A stretch of 64,000 bases of DNA. Origin: Afipia sp. 64-13. Its GTDB lineage: Bacteria > Pseudomonadota > Alphaproteobacteria > Rhizobiales > Xanthobacteraceae. This document shows, in pieces, positions 18,906 through 25,775 of the stretch. The stretch spans positions 51,311 through 115,310 of the forward strand of contig MKUJ01000019.1 in NCBI GenBank assembly GCA_001897755.1, written 5' to 3'. The position numbers and the translations under genes are program-made. The notes beneath the pieces were generated by a model. That model was not told the DNA's origin. It made no database searches and saw nothing but the letters and a program-made list of their open reading frames with translations. Positions within the stretch are counted from its first letter, which is position 1, and each line of letters starts with the position of its first letter.

Positions 18906-19448
18906 TCACATCGATTCCGTGGTGCCGAGATGGCGGATCCATTCCACCAGATAAAAGGAAATCGACAACAGGGTGAAAACCGTGACCAGGCCCATCAGGA
19001 TCGCGTCATAGGGCCCGGCCTTGAAACCGAAACCCAGCGAGGCCAGCACCAGAGCGGCGAACGAGACCTGCGCCACCGTGTTGAGCTTGGAGACCATCAG
19101 TGGCTTGACCGGCATCGGGTTGTCGAGCAGCCCGGAAAGGATCATCGCCCCGACGATCATCAGATCGCGCGACACCACCAGGATCACCAGCCAGCGCGGG
19201 ATGTCGCCGGTGATGCCGAGCGCGACATAGATCGAGACCAGCAGCGCCTTGTCGGCGATCGGGTCGAGCATCGCGCCGAGATCGGTCGCCATGTCGAAGT
19301 GCTTGGCGAGGAAGCCGTCCACCGCGTCGCTCACCCCGGCGACCACGAACAGCACGAAGGCGACCGTCATCTGGTTGGAGGCAATCGCCCAGACGATCAT
19401 CGGAACGAGCAGAATCCGGCCCAGAGTGATGAGATTGGGTAAGTTCAA
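18906..19448 (-). CDS. CDP-alcohol phosphatidyltransferase family protein (PgsA-like)
   Basis: A polytopic inner-membrane enzyme that condenses CDP-diacylglycerol with an alcohol, most likely glycerol-3-phosphate in phospholipid synthesis. The family signature D-x2-D-G-x2-A-R-x8-G-x3-D-x3-D is present at residues 41-66, with the usual Arg replaced by Lys (SDAVDGFLAK). Five to six helices are predicted. TTG at 19448 gives the family-typical MNLPNLITLGRIL start with GGGGAG upstream (180 aa); GTG at 19514 would add 22 Gly/Pro-rich residues. hdaA lies 116 bp downstream. Confidence 0.85.
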   Translation of the reverse strand: MNLPNLITLGRILLVPMIVWAIASNQMTVAFVLFVVAGVSDAVDGFLAKHFDMATDLGAMLDPIADKALLVSIYVALGITGDIPRWLVILVVSRDLMIVGAMILSGLLDNPMPVKPLMVSKLNTVAQVSFAALVLASLGFGFKAGPYDAILMGLVTVFTLLSISFYLVEWIRHLGTTESM

Positions 19449-19627
19449 GCCGCTCCCCGTCCCCGAACCCGGGGAAACGTCCCCCGGCACGCCCGCGCGA
19501 GAGGGCCGCGCCACCGCCGGCCTGCCTCCCGCGCCAGTTATCTACATAGTCCATCGCCGGGCGACATGCGAGCCATTGCACCGCGCCGGAATTCGACGTA
19601 ACCACCGCTTAAATCTCGGAAAATGGC

Positions 19628-20701
19628 ATGACCGACAAGACCTCCGGCCTCACTTATTCCTCCTCGGGCGTCGATATCGACGCCGGCAACCGGCTGGTCG
19701 ATCTGATCAAGCCGATGGTCCGGGCCACCGCCCGCGCCGGCGCGGACGCCGAAATCGGCGGTTTCGGCGGGCTGTTCGATCTCAAGGCCGCCGGTTTCAA
19801 GGATCCGGTGCTGGTCGCCGCGACCGACGGGGTCGGCACCAAGGTCAAGATCGCGATCGAGACCGGCGTGCATGGCGGCATCGGCATCGACCTCGTGGCG
19901 ATGTCGGTCAACGACCTCGTGGTGCAGGGCGCCGAGCCGCTGTTCTTCCTCGACTACTTCGCCTGCGGAAAGCTCGATCCGGAGGCCACCGCCGCCATCG
20001 TCGCCGGCGTCGCCGAGGGGTGCCGCGAATCCGGCTGCGCCCTGATCGGCGGCGAGACCGCCGAGATGCCCGGCCTCTACAAGGACGGCGACTACGACCT
20101 CGCCGGTTTCGCAGTCGGCGCGGCCGAGCGCGGCACGCTGCTGCCGCACAAGGATATCGCGCCGGGCGATGCCGTGATCGGCCTCGCCTCCTCGGGCGTG
20201 CATTCCAACGGCTTCTCGCTGGTGCGCAAGGTGGTGGAGAAGTCCGGGCTGGCCTTTGGCGACGCCGCGCCGTTCGCTCCGGTGATGACGCTGGGCGGCG
20301 CCCTGCTCGCCCCGACCAAGCTCTATGTGAAGTCCTGCCTGCGCGCGATCCGCGAGACCGGCGCGATCAAGGGCCTCGCCCATATCACCGGCGGCGGCTT
20401 CACCGACAACATTCCGCGCGTGCTGCCGAAGCATCTCGGCGTGCGCATCGCGCTGCCGCAGGTGCCGGTGCTGCCGGTGTTCAAGTGGCTCGCGGCGGAA
20501 GGCGGCATCGCCGAGCTCGAACTGCTGCGCACCTTCAATTGCGGCATCGGCATGGTCGCCATCGTGCGCCCCGACGCGGTCGAGGCCGTGACCGGGATTC
20601 TGAAAGAGGCCGGCGAGAGCGTCGTCACGCTCGGCGAAGTGGTCGCCGCCACCTCCGACGAGCGCGTGGTCTATAATGGCCATCTCGATCTGGCGCTGTG
20701 A
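19628..20701 (+). CDS. purM: Phosphoribosylformylglycinamidine cyclo-ligase (AIR synthetase)
   Basis: Catalyses ATP-dependent ring closure of FGAM to 5-aminoimidazole ribotide, the fifth step of purine synthesis. It is a 357-aa PurM-fold protein with the usual motifs: [16 protein letters not shown] at the start, [21 protein letters not shown], the long [25 protein letters not shown] region and [16 protein letters not shown] at 19628. purN starts 3 nt after its stop, a translationally coupled pair that performs nearby steps of the same pathway. Confidence 0.97.
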   Translation: MTDKTSGLTYSSSGVDIDAGNRLVDLIKPMVRATARAGADAEIGGFGGLFDLKAAGFKDPVLVAATDGVGTKVKIAIETGVHGGIGIDLVAMSVNDLVVQGAEPLFFLDYFACGKLDPEATAAIVAGVAEGCRESGCALIGGETAEMPGLYKDGDYDLAGFAVGAAERGTLLPHKDIAPGDAVIGLASSGVHSNGFSLVRKVVEKSGLAFGDAAPFAPVMTLGGALLAPTKLYVKSCLRAIRETGAIKGLAHITGGGFTDNIPRVLPKHLGVRIALPQVPVLPVFKWLAAEGGIAELELLRTFNCGIGMVAIVRPDAVEAVTGILKEAGESVVTLGEVVAATSDERVVYNGHLDLAL

Positions 20702-20704
20702 GCC

Positions 20705-21361
20705 ATGGGCAAGCGCCGCGTCGCCATCCTGATCTCCGGCCGCGGCTCGAACATGGCGGCGCTGATCGCGGCCGCGAAAGCTCCTGATTTTCCCGCGCAG
20801 ATCGTGCTGGTGATGTCCAACATCGCCGATGCCGGCGGCCTCGCCGTCGCCCGCGACAACGGCATCGAGACGCTGACCGTCGAAAGCAAACCGTACGGCA
20901 AGGACCGCGAGGCGTTCGAGCGCGCGATGCATCGCGAACTCGAAGCGCGCGATGTCGAACTGGTCTGCCTCGCCGGATTCCTGCGGCTGCTGACGCCGTG
21001 GTTCGTGCGGCAATGGGACGGCCGGATGCTCAACATCCATCCGGCGCTGCTGCCGTCCTATCGCGGACTGCATACGCACGAACGCGCGCTGGCCGACGGC
21101 GTGAAGATCCACGGCGCGACGGTGCACTTCGTGGTGCCGGAAGTCGATTCCGGGCCGATCGTGATGCAGGGCGCGGTGCCGGTGCGCGACGACGACACGC
21201 CGGACACGCTGGCGGCGCGGGTGCTGCGCGCCGAGCACCGGATCTATGCCGAGGCGTTGCGTCTGGTGGCCGGCGGCCAGACACGTCTGGACGGCGCCGC
21301 GTGCAAGGTCGCGGCGCCATCGCAGGATGATGACGTTCTGATTTCGCCGCGGATCGAATAA
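20705..21361 (+). CDS. purN: Phosphoribosylglycinamide formyltransferase
   Basis: Transfers a formyl group from 10-formyl-THF to GAR in purine synthesis. The 218-aa protein has the N-terminal VAILISGRGSNMAALI phosphate loop, the catalytic segment with RMLNIHPALLPSYRGLHTHE, and ATVHFV-PEVDSGPIV with the conserved His and Asp. ATG at 20705, 3 nt after purM. The last about 20 residues are variable. Confidence 0.96.
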   Translation: MGKRRVAILISGRGSNMAALIAAAKAPDFPAQIVLVMSNIADAGGLAVARDNGIETLTVESKPYGKDREAFERAMHRELEARDVELVCLAGFLRLLTPWFVRQWDGRMLNIHPALLPSYRGLHTHERALADGVKIHGATVHFVVPEVDSGPIVMQGAVPVRDDDTPDTLAARVLRAEHRIYAEALRLVAGGQTRLDGAACKVAAPSQDDDVLISPRIE

Positions 21362-21376
21362 CGATCCGCGCGTCCG

Positions 21377-21580
21377 TCAGGAGACCTTCAGGTTCTCTGC
21401 CGACGACTTGCCACGGTTGTCGACCAGTTCGTATTCCACGGTCTGGTTTTCATTCAGCGTCGTCAGGCCGGCGCGCTGGACCGCCGAAATATGCACGAAC
21501 ACATCCTGACCGCCGCCCGACGGCTGGATGAAGCCATAACCCTTGGTGGGGTTGAACCACTTGACGGTGCCTTTTGCCAC
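21377..21580 (-). CDS. Cold-shock domain protein (CspA family)
   Basis: A 67-aa single-stranded nucleic-acid-binding OB-fold, acting as an RNA chaperone or antiterminator. RNP1 (KGYGFI, residues 13-18) and RNP2 (VFVHI, 27-31) are present, with VKWFNPTKGYG typical of the family. GTG at 21580 (VAKGTVKWF) is the likely start, because GAGGGAG (forward 21587-21593) sits 6-7 nt upstream. The in-frame ATG at 21595 would place that site inside the coding region. A strong hairpin plus T-run sits 30 nt upstream of the start. The gene is convergent with purN, 15 bp apart. Confidence 0.93.
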   Translation of the reverse strand: MAKGTVKWFNPTKGYGFIQPSGGGQDVFVHISAVQRAGLTTLNENQTVEYELVDNRGKSSAENLKVS

Positions 21581-21600
21581 GCCAGTCTCCCTCATTTTTT

Positions 21601-21640
21601 AAAACAAAAAAGACGCGCCACGCATCGTTGCGTGCCGCGC
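21601..21640 (-). terminator. Hairpin plus T-run in the csp leader (putative attenuator)
   Basis: Reading the minus strand, a stem CACGCA/TGCGTG with loop ACGA extends past one G-G mismatch into CGCG/CGCG (21613-21640). It is followed at once by TCTTTTTTGTTTT. This has the form of an intrinsic terminator, yet it lies inside the region upstream of the csp start with no other minus-strand gene before it. It may therefore be a premature-termination or thermosensor element. Confidence 0.55.
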
Positions 21641-21895
21641 CACAAGCGGGCTTCAAGAGTCTGTGCCGATATTCCAAGTTTCAGAACGCAACGCCGAGCG
21701 ACCCAAATCCGATTGCGGGCGCGATCCGATCATGAAAACCCGGCCTTCGCAACAGGAAGGGACGGCCGGCGGCTGTGACATTGTCGGCACAACAGGGCGC
21801 AATGCGTTTGGTTGCATCGCGGAAACGTTGACGGTCGCGGCGAACTCACGCCAAATCCGGACCAGTCATCCTTTTGTGAAATTCGGAAGATCATT

Positions 21896-23035
21896 TTGAA
21901 GCGATCCCTGCCACCGTTTCCGCCGCGATCGAGGGCACCCGATCGGAAGGCGTCCGAGCAGAGGCCGTTGTGGCGGCGCATGGCCCTGCCCTGCGCCGGG
22001 ATCAGCCTCGGCGCCGCTCTTGCGCTGGCGTCCACCTCCGCGTCCGCCCAGATGCCGCCACCGGTGTTTCCGGGCTCCGCCGACAACAACGCGCAGTTTT
22101 CAGCGGCCGCAGGCCAGCTCGATCTCGGCAGCAACTTCCTGCAACGGCTCGGCCGCGAAGCGACATATGGCTATGCGCAGCGCGCCAACCCGGGCGGCGG
22201 CGGCGCGCCGATGGCAAGCCTCGGCCCGACCTACCGGGCCTGGTTCGAGGGCTACGGCACTTCCGCCCGCACCGATCCGCAAGGCTCGTTCGTCGGCGAC
22301 AAGCGCACCACGGCCGCCGGGGTCGCTGGCGTCGGCATGACGGTCGTGCCGGGATTCAATCTCGGAATCTCGGTCGATCAGAGCCGCACCGACATCGACG
22401 TGCCGCTGGCGCTGCAATCGGCGCGGCTCGATCTCACGCAACTCGGCGTCAACGGCGCCTATACCACCGGGCCATGGACGGTCGCATTCGCGGCGGTGCA
22501 CGGCTTCGCCCGGATCGACAGCCGGCGCGGCACGGCCGGCGGCGTTGCGCTGGCCAACTATCGCGGTCGCGTCGACGGCGCGCTCGGCGAACTCAGCTAT
22601 TATTACGGGCTCGGCCAGAGCCGCATCGTGCCCAAGCTCGGGCTCGAATATGTGGTCTCGCGGACCGACGACTATCGCGAGACCGGCGGCATCGATCCGG
22701 TCAATGTCGGCGACGTGCACGGCGAGCGCGCCCGCGTGCTGATCGGCGCCGAAGTCGGCCATTACTGGATCGTCGGCCGGCAGATTATCGACGTCTCGGC
22801 CTATGGCAAGTTCGTCGACAATTTCTCGCAGAGTCTGGGGCCGGTGCAGGTCAGTCTCGGCGGCAACAGCATTTCGGTGCAGGGCATCGTCGAAAGCCGG
22901 ACCGGCGCGGACGCCGGCGCCGGCCTGTCATGGATCCTGAGCAATCAGGCGCGGCTCTATGCCAATTACGATGGCAAGTACCGCAGCAACTTCACCTCGC
23001 ATCAGGGCACGCTCGGCGTCGAGGTGAAGTGGTAG
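21896..23035 (+). CDS. Outer-membrane autotransporter-type beta-barrel protein
   Basis: An exported protein with signal sequence MALPCAGISLGAALALASTSASAQ and a mature domain of repeated amphipathic strands that ends in VEVKW, an aromatic C-terminus typical of Bam-inserted barrels. The strand pattern (WFEGYGT, GVAGVGMTVVPGFNLGISVDQ, YYYGLGQSRIVPKLGLEY, GHYWIVGRQIIDVSAYGKF) matches autotransporter barrel domains, but no large passenger is present. The start is uncertain: TTG at 21896 with GGAAG upstream, or ATG at 21980. A bidirectional terminator follows. Ligand and function are unknown. Confidence 0.75.
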   Translation: MKRSLPPFPPRSRAPDRKASEQRPLWRRMALPCAGISLGAALALASTSASAQMPPPVFPGSADNNAQFSAAAGQLDLGSNFLQRLGREATYGYAQRANPGGGGAPMASLGPTYRAWFEGYGTSARTDPQGSFVGDKRTTAAGVAGVGMTVVPGFNLGISVDQSRTDIDVPLALQSARLDLTQLGVNGAYTTGPWTVAFAAVHGFARIDSRRGTAGGVALANYRGRVDGALGELSYYYGLGQSRIVPKLGLEYVVSRTDDYRETGGIDPVNVGDVHGERARVLIGAEVGHYWIVGRQIIDVSAYGKFVDNFSQSLGPVQVSLGGNSISVQGIVESRTGADAGAGLSWILSNQARLYANYDGKYRSNFTSHQGTLGVEVKW

Positions 23036-23105
23036 GCCGCGGCGCATGATCGTCCGGCGCGACGCCTCGCGCGAACAGCGCCACACTTCAAGGTAATCGC
23101 CAAAT

Positions 23106-23135
23106 AAAAAGCCCGGATCGAAATCCGGGCTTTTT
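23106..23135. terminator. Bidirectional intrinsic terminator
   Basis: Perfect stem GCCCGGAT/ATCCGGGC with loop CGAA, flanked by five A on one side and five T on the other. It therefore works for the beta-barrel gene on the plus strand and the TerC-family gene on the minus strand, which converge here. Confidence 0.9.
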
Positions 23136-23158
23136 CATTTCCGTGACAGGCGGAGAGC

Positions 23159-24013
23159 TTAAGCCTCGGCCTGCGCCTCTGCGTGACCGCCGGCGGCCTG
23201 CTCGCGCAGGGCGCTCCGGCGCCACGACGAGCCGACCACCAGCACCACAGCCACACCAAGGAGGCCGAGCAGGACCTCGCCGATATTGCCGCCGATCTGG
23301 AAGTGCTTGGCGAAGCCGAACAGCGTCGAGCTCGGATCGATATTGAGCGCGATCTGGCCGTCGAGCACGCTCTGCAGGAACGGATGCACGCCCGGATCGG
23401 TGGCGATCACCTCGCCCGCGACCCAGCCCAGCAGCGCCGCGCCGAGCCAGACCAAAGCTGGCATGCGATCGAGCACCGCCATGATCAACGCCGCACCGGC
23501 AATGATCATCGGGATACTGATGCCGAGGCCGATGATCAGCAGCACGATGCTGCCGTTGGCCGCGGCGGCGACCGCGATCACGTTGTCGAGGCTCATGATG
23601 AGGTCGGCCACGGCGACGATGCGGACGGCGGCCCACAGATGCTGGCCAGCCTGCACGCTGCCCTCGTCGTGGTTCTCCGGAACCAGCAGCTTGGCGGCGA
23701 TGACGATCAGCGCGAGGCCGCCAACCAGCTTGAGATAAGGCAGCTCCATCAGCGTCGCGACGATGCCGGTGAAGATGATACGCAGCAGCACGGCGACGCC
23801 GGCGCCGAGGACCATGCCCCAGATGCGCTGGCGGGCTTCAAGGTTGCGGCAGGCCAGCGCGATGACCAGCGCGTTGTCGCCGGACAGGAGGATGTTGATC
23901 CAGATGATTTTTGTAAGAGCGACCCAGAACTGGGGGCTTTGAATTTCGTGCTCGAGCTGCGTGAAAAGGCTGCCAATGGCAGCCGGGCTCAGGATTTGCA
24001 ATAACCAGTCCAC
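23159..24013 (-). CDS. TerC family integral membrane protein (YjbE-like)
   Basis: A polytopic membrane protein of the TerC family, members of which are linked to metal (manganese/calcium) export and tellurite resistance. Two internally similar halves each carry the family Asp-Asn motif: SGDNALVIALA near 43-53 and SLDNVIAVAAA near 140-150. About seven helices are predicted. The C-terminal tail is cytoplasmic and Ala/Glu-rich. GTG at 24013 is preferred with GGGGGAG six to seven bases upstream; TTG at 24037 is possible. A perfect palindrome lies about 65 bp upstream of the start. Confidence 0.88.
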   Translation of the reverse strand: MDWLLQILSPAAIGSLFTQLEHEIQSPQFWVALTKIIWINILLSGDNALVIALACRNLEARQRIWGMVLGAGVAVLLRIIFTGIVATLMELPYLKLVGGLALIVIAAKLLVPENHDEGSVQAGQHLWAAVRIVAVADLIMSLDNVIAVAAAANGSIVLLIIGLGISIPMIIAGAALIMAVLDRMPALVWLGAALLGWVAGEVIATDPGVHPFLQSVLDGQIALNIDPSSTLFGFAKHFQIGGNIGEVLLGLLGVAVVLVVGSSWRRSALREQAAGGHAEAQAEA

Positions 24014-24077
24014 GATGGTCTCCCCCCAAACGGCCAAGCGGCATCACCCGTCCGCACAGGTGATACCCTCCGGCTCT

Positions 24078-24092
24078 TGTATACGGTATACA
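24078..24092. promoter_or_regulatory. 15-bp perfect palindrome, putative operator of the TerC-family gene
   Basis: TGTATAC-G-GTATACA is a perfect 7+1+7 inverted repeat in the 159-bp gap between ndk (stop at 24173) and the TerC-family start (24013). The TATAC/GTATA half-sites resemble GntR-type operators. It is placed where a promoter for the TerC gene should be. Confidence 0.5.
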
Positions 24093-24172
24093 TCGCCAAA
24101 TTTAGGGGAAAGCAACTCCTTTCGGTAGCGGAGATTGCGACTTGGTGCCGCGCCGGGCGGCTCCAAGGCCCC

Positions 24173-24595
24173 TTATCCGACGATTTCGTTCCCGGAGAAG
24201 AACTGCGCGATCTCGATCTTGGCGGTGTCCGCCGCATCGGAACCGTGCACCGAGTTCTCGCCGATTGACTTTGCATGGGCCTTGCGGATGGTTCCCTCGG
24301 CCGCCTTCGACGGATCGGTCGCGCCCATCACGTCGCGATACTTCAGGATCGCGTTCTCGCCTTCAAGCACCTGCACCACCACCGGGCCGGAAATCATGAA
24401 GTCCACCAGCTCGCCGAAGAACGGGCGCGCCTTGTGCACGGCATAGAACGTCTCGGCCTGCTCGCGGGTCATCCGCACCCGCTTCTGCGCCACGATGCGT
24501 AGGCCCGCCTTTTCGATGATGGCGTTGACGGCGCCGGTCAGGTTGCGCTCGGTGGCGTCGGGTTTGATGATCGAAAAGGTGCGCTCGGTGGCCAT
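24173..24595 (-). CDS. ndk: Nucleoside diphosphate kinase
   Basis: Transfers the gamma-phosphate between nucleoside di- and triphosphates through a phosphohistidine. At 140 aa it is the normal bacterial length. The active-site His lies in [11 protein letters not shown] near 117. Other conserved stretches are [23 protein letters not shown] and [16 protein letters not shown] at 24595. It is followed after 159 bp by the TerC-family gene on the same strand. Confidence 0.97.
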   Translation of the reverse strand: MATERTFSIIKPDATERNLTGAVNAIIEKAGLRIVAQKRVRMTREQAETFYAVHKARPFFGELVDFMISGPVVVQVLEGENAILKYRDVMGATDPSKAAEGTIRKAHAKSIGENSVHGSDAADTAKIEIAQFFSGNEIVG

Positions 24596-24899
24596 GACGT
24601 GTCCTTGGAAATGCTGTGGGAATGAGGTGCGCGGCTTATAACGGCGCCTCCGGCTCCCGGCAAGCGGATCGGCGGGTCAAACGTGCCGAAAATGGCCCGA
24701 ACCCGGCCGTTTCGCCGCCATATCGGCATTGCGCAAGATTACATCGATTTCATCAAAATGAACGTTGTCTGAAGGCACCATCGCGGTCGCATTCACGTTG
24801 TCGGTCATACGCTCGCGCACAGATTCATCGAACGAGGCGCTCCGGCCGACATGTGGTTTTGCTCGCATGGCCTGCCGGCGTCTCGATGAGGAGACAGCC
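24596..24899. other. Intergenic region between ndk and the Gly/His-rich gene
   Basis: A divergent intergenic region that should hold the ndk promoter on the minus strand and the promoter of the Gly/His-rich gene on the plus strand. I see no convincing sigma-70 boxes. A minus-strand 43-codon frame (ATG near 24808, stop near 24677) has no clear ribosome-binding site and is not called. Confidence 0.4.
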
Positions 24900-25244
24900 A
24901 TGTTACGCAAACTCGCTCACAGACTTGCTCTCGGACTTTTCGCGGCGACAGTGGTGATCGGTGGCGCGACCGCGATGTCGACCACCGCATCGGCGCGAAG
25001 CTGGCACGCTATCGGTGGTGGCGGCGGCGGCGGCCATTGGCACGGTGGCGGCGGTGGCCATTGGCACGGCGGCGGCGGCTGGCATGGCGGAGGCCACTGG
25101 CGTGGCGGCGGCTGGGGCTGGGGCGGTCCGCGCTTCTATGCCGGCGGTCCGGCCTATTACGGTTACTACGGCGGCTGCACCGTGCGCCGTCTGGTTCCGA
25201 CCCCTTACGGCTGGCGCTATCGCTGGATCAACCGCTGCTATTAA
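24900..25244 (+). CDS. Gly/His/Trp-rich exported protein (sulfur-globule-like composition)
   Basis: A 114-aa protein with a signal peptide (residues 1-33, ending near TTASARS). A repetitive domain follows of GGGGHWHGGGG-type units (about 38-75), then an aromatic Gly/Tyr segment and a short conserved tail with two cysteines (GGCTVRRLVPTPYG, WINRCY). The ATG at 24900 has GAGGAG eight bases upstream. Low-complexity His/Gly repeats suggest metal binding or a surface structural role, but neither is shown. Similar proteins are widespread in Bradyrhizobium relatives. An intrinsic terminator follows. Confidence 0.8.
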   Translation: MLRKLAHRLALGLFAATVVIGGATAMSTTASARSWHAIGGGGGGGHWHGGGGGHWHGGGGWHGGGHWRGGGWGWGGPRFYAGGPAYYGYYGGCTVRRLVPTPYGWRYRWINRCY

Positions 25245-25284
25245 ACGCGCGGCGGGGTTCCCGTCCCGCAACTCGTTTTCACAG

Positions 25285-25316
25285 AAAATCCCGGCCGCAT
25301 TCCGGCCGGGATTTTT
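25285..25316 (+). terminator. Intrinsic terminator after the Gly/His-rich gene
   Basis: Stem AAATCCCGGCC/GGCCGGGATTT with a short loop (GCATTCC region) followed by TTTTT. It lies 40 bp after the stop of the 114-aa exported protein. Confidence 0.88.
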
Positions 25317-25467
25317 CGTGCGCGCCGCGATCAACTCTCCCGCACGTGAGTCGCGGAGCAATTCTTTACTCTTTGCTCACCAACATCGGCGATCGCCGGA
25401 AACATTTCTTCTCAACCGAGCTTGTCTACGTATGATGGATTTGATTCAAATTGGAATGGTGACGACC

Positions 25468-25662
25468 ATGTCAGACCCGCGCTTTGGCGATGGCCCGCAG
25501 ATGGATCACTTCACCAGCATAGCCGTGTGCAATGGAATCGGCGAACGGCTTCGCGACATCATGAAGCCCGGCGCCGGACATCTGCCCCCTCGCCTTCAGG
25601 ACCTGATGGACCAGTTGCAGCGGATCGAGGATGCCCCCTCGATCGTGCCGCAACTCGACTGA
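25468..25662 (+). CDS. Small protein resembling anti-sigma factor NepR
   Basis: A 64-aa soluble protein. Residues 24-54 fit the NepR helix pattern IG..LR...(9-10)..LP.R...L..QL...E, read here as IGERLRD, HLPPRLQ and DLMDQLQRIE, with one residue fewer in the spacer. NepR proteins hold the general-stress sigma factor EcfG until the response regulator PhyR takes over; neither ecfG nor phyR is adjacent. The start is uncertain: ATG at 25468 is preferred, with other in-frame ATGs at 25432 and 25456. A GGAAAC-N16-GCTT sequence from 25398 loosely resembles an EcfG promoter. The assignment rests on the motif alone. Confidence 0.5.
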   Translation: MSDPRFGDGPQMDHFTSIAVCNGIGERLRDIMKPGAGHLPPRLQDLMDQLQRIEDAPSIVPQLD

Positions 25663-25775
25663 AGACGCGCAACGCGGCGGGCCGATTGGGCCCCCGCCTT
25701 GCGCGGGTTTGCCCCGATCCCGGCCTGTTCGGATAAGGGTTGCGTTCCGCGCCTGCTTCGGTGCAAACCCCCGCC

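Noticed and set aside
24014..24172. yybP-ykoY manganese riboswitch before the TerC-family gene
   Set aside because: The GGGGAGTAG and CTACCAGAC-like conserved elements are not visible; only a palindrome and a G-rich ribosome-binding site are seen.
24677..24808. 43-codon minus-strand frame before ndk (MTDNVNATAM start)
   Set aside because: Plausible composition but no clear ribosome-binding site or recognisable domain; kept as a possibility only.
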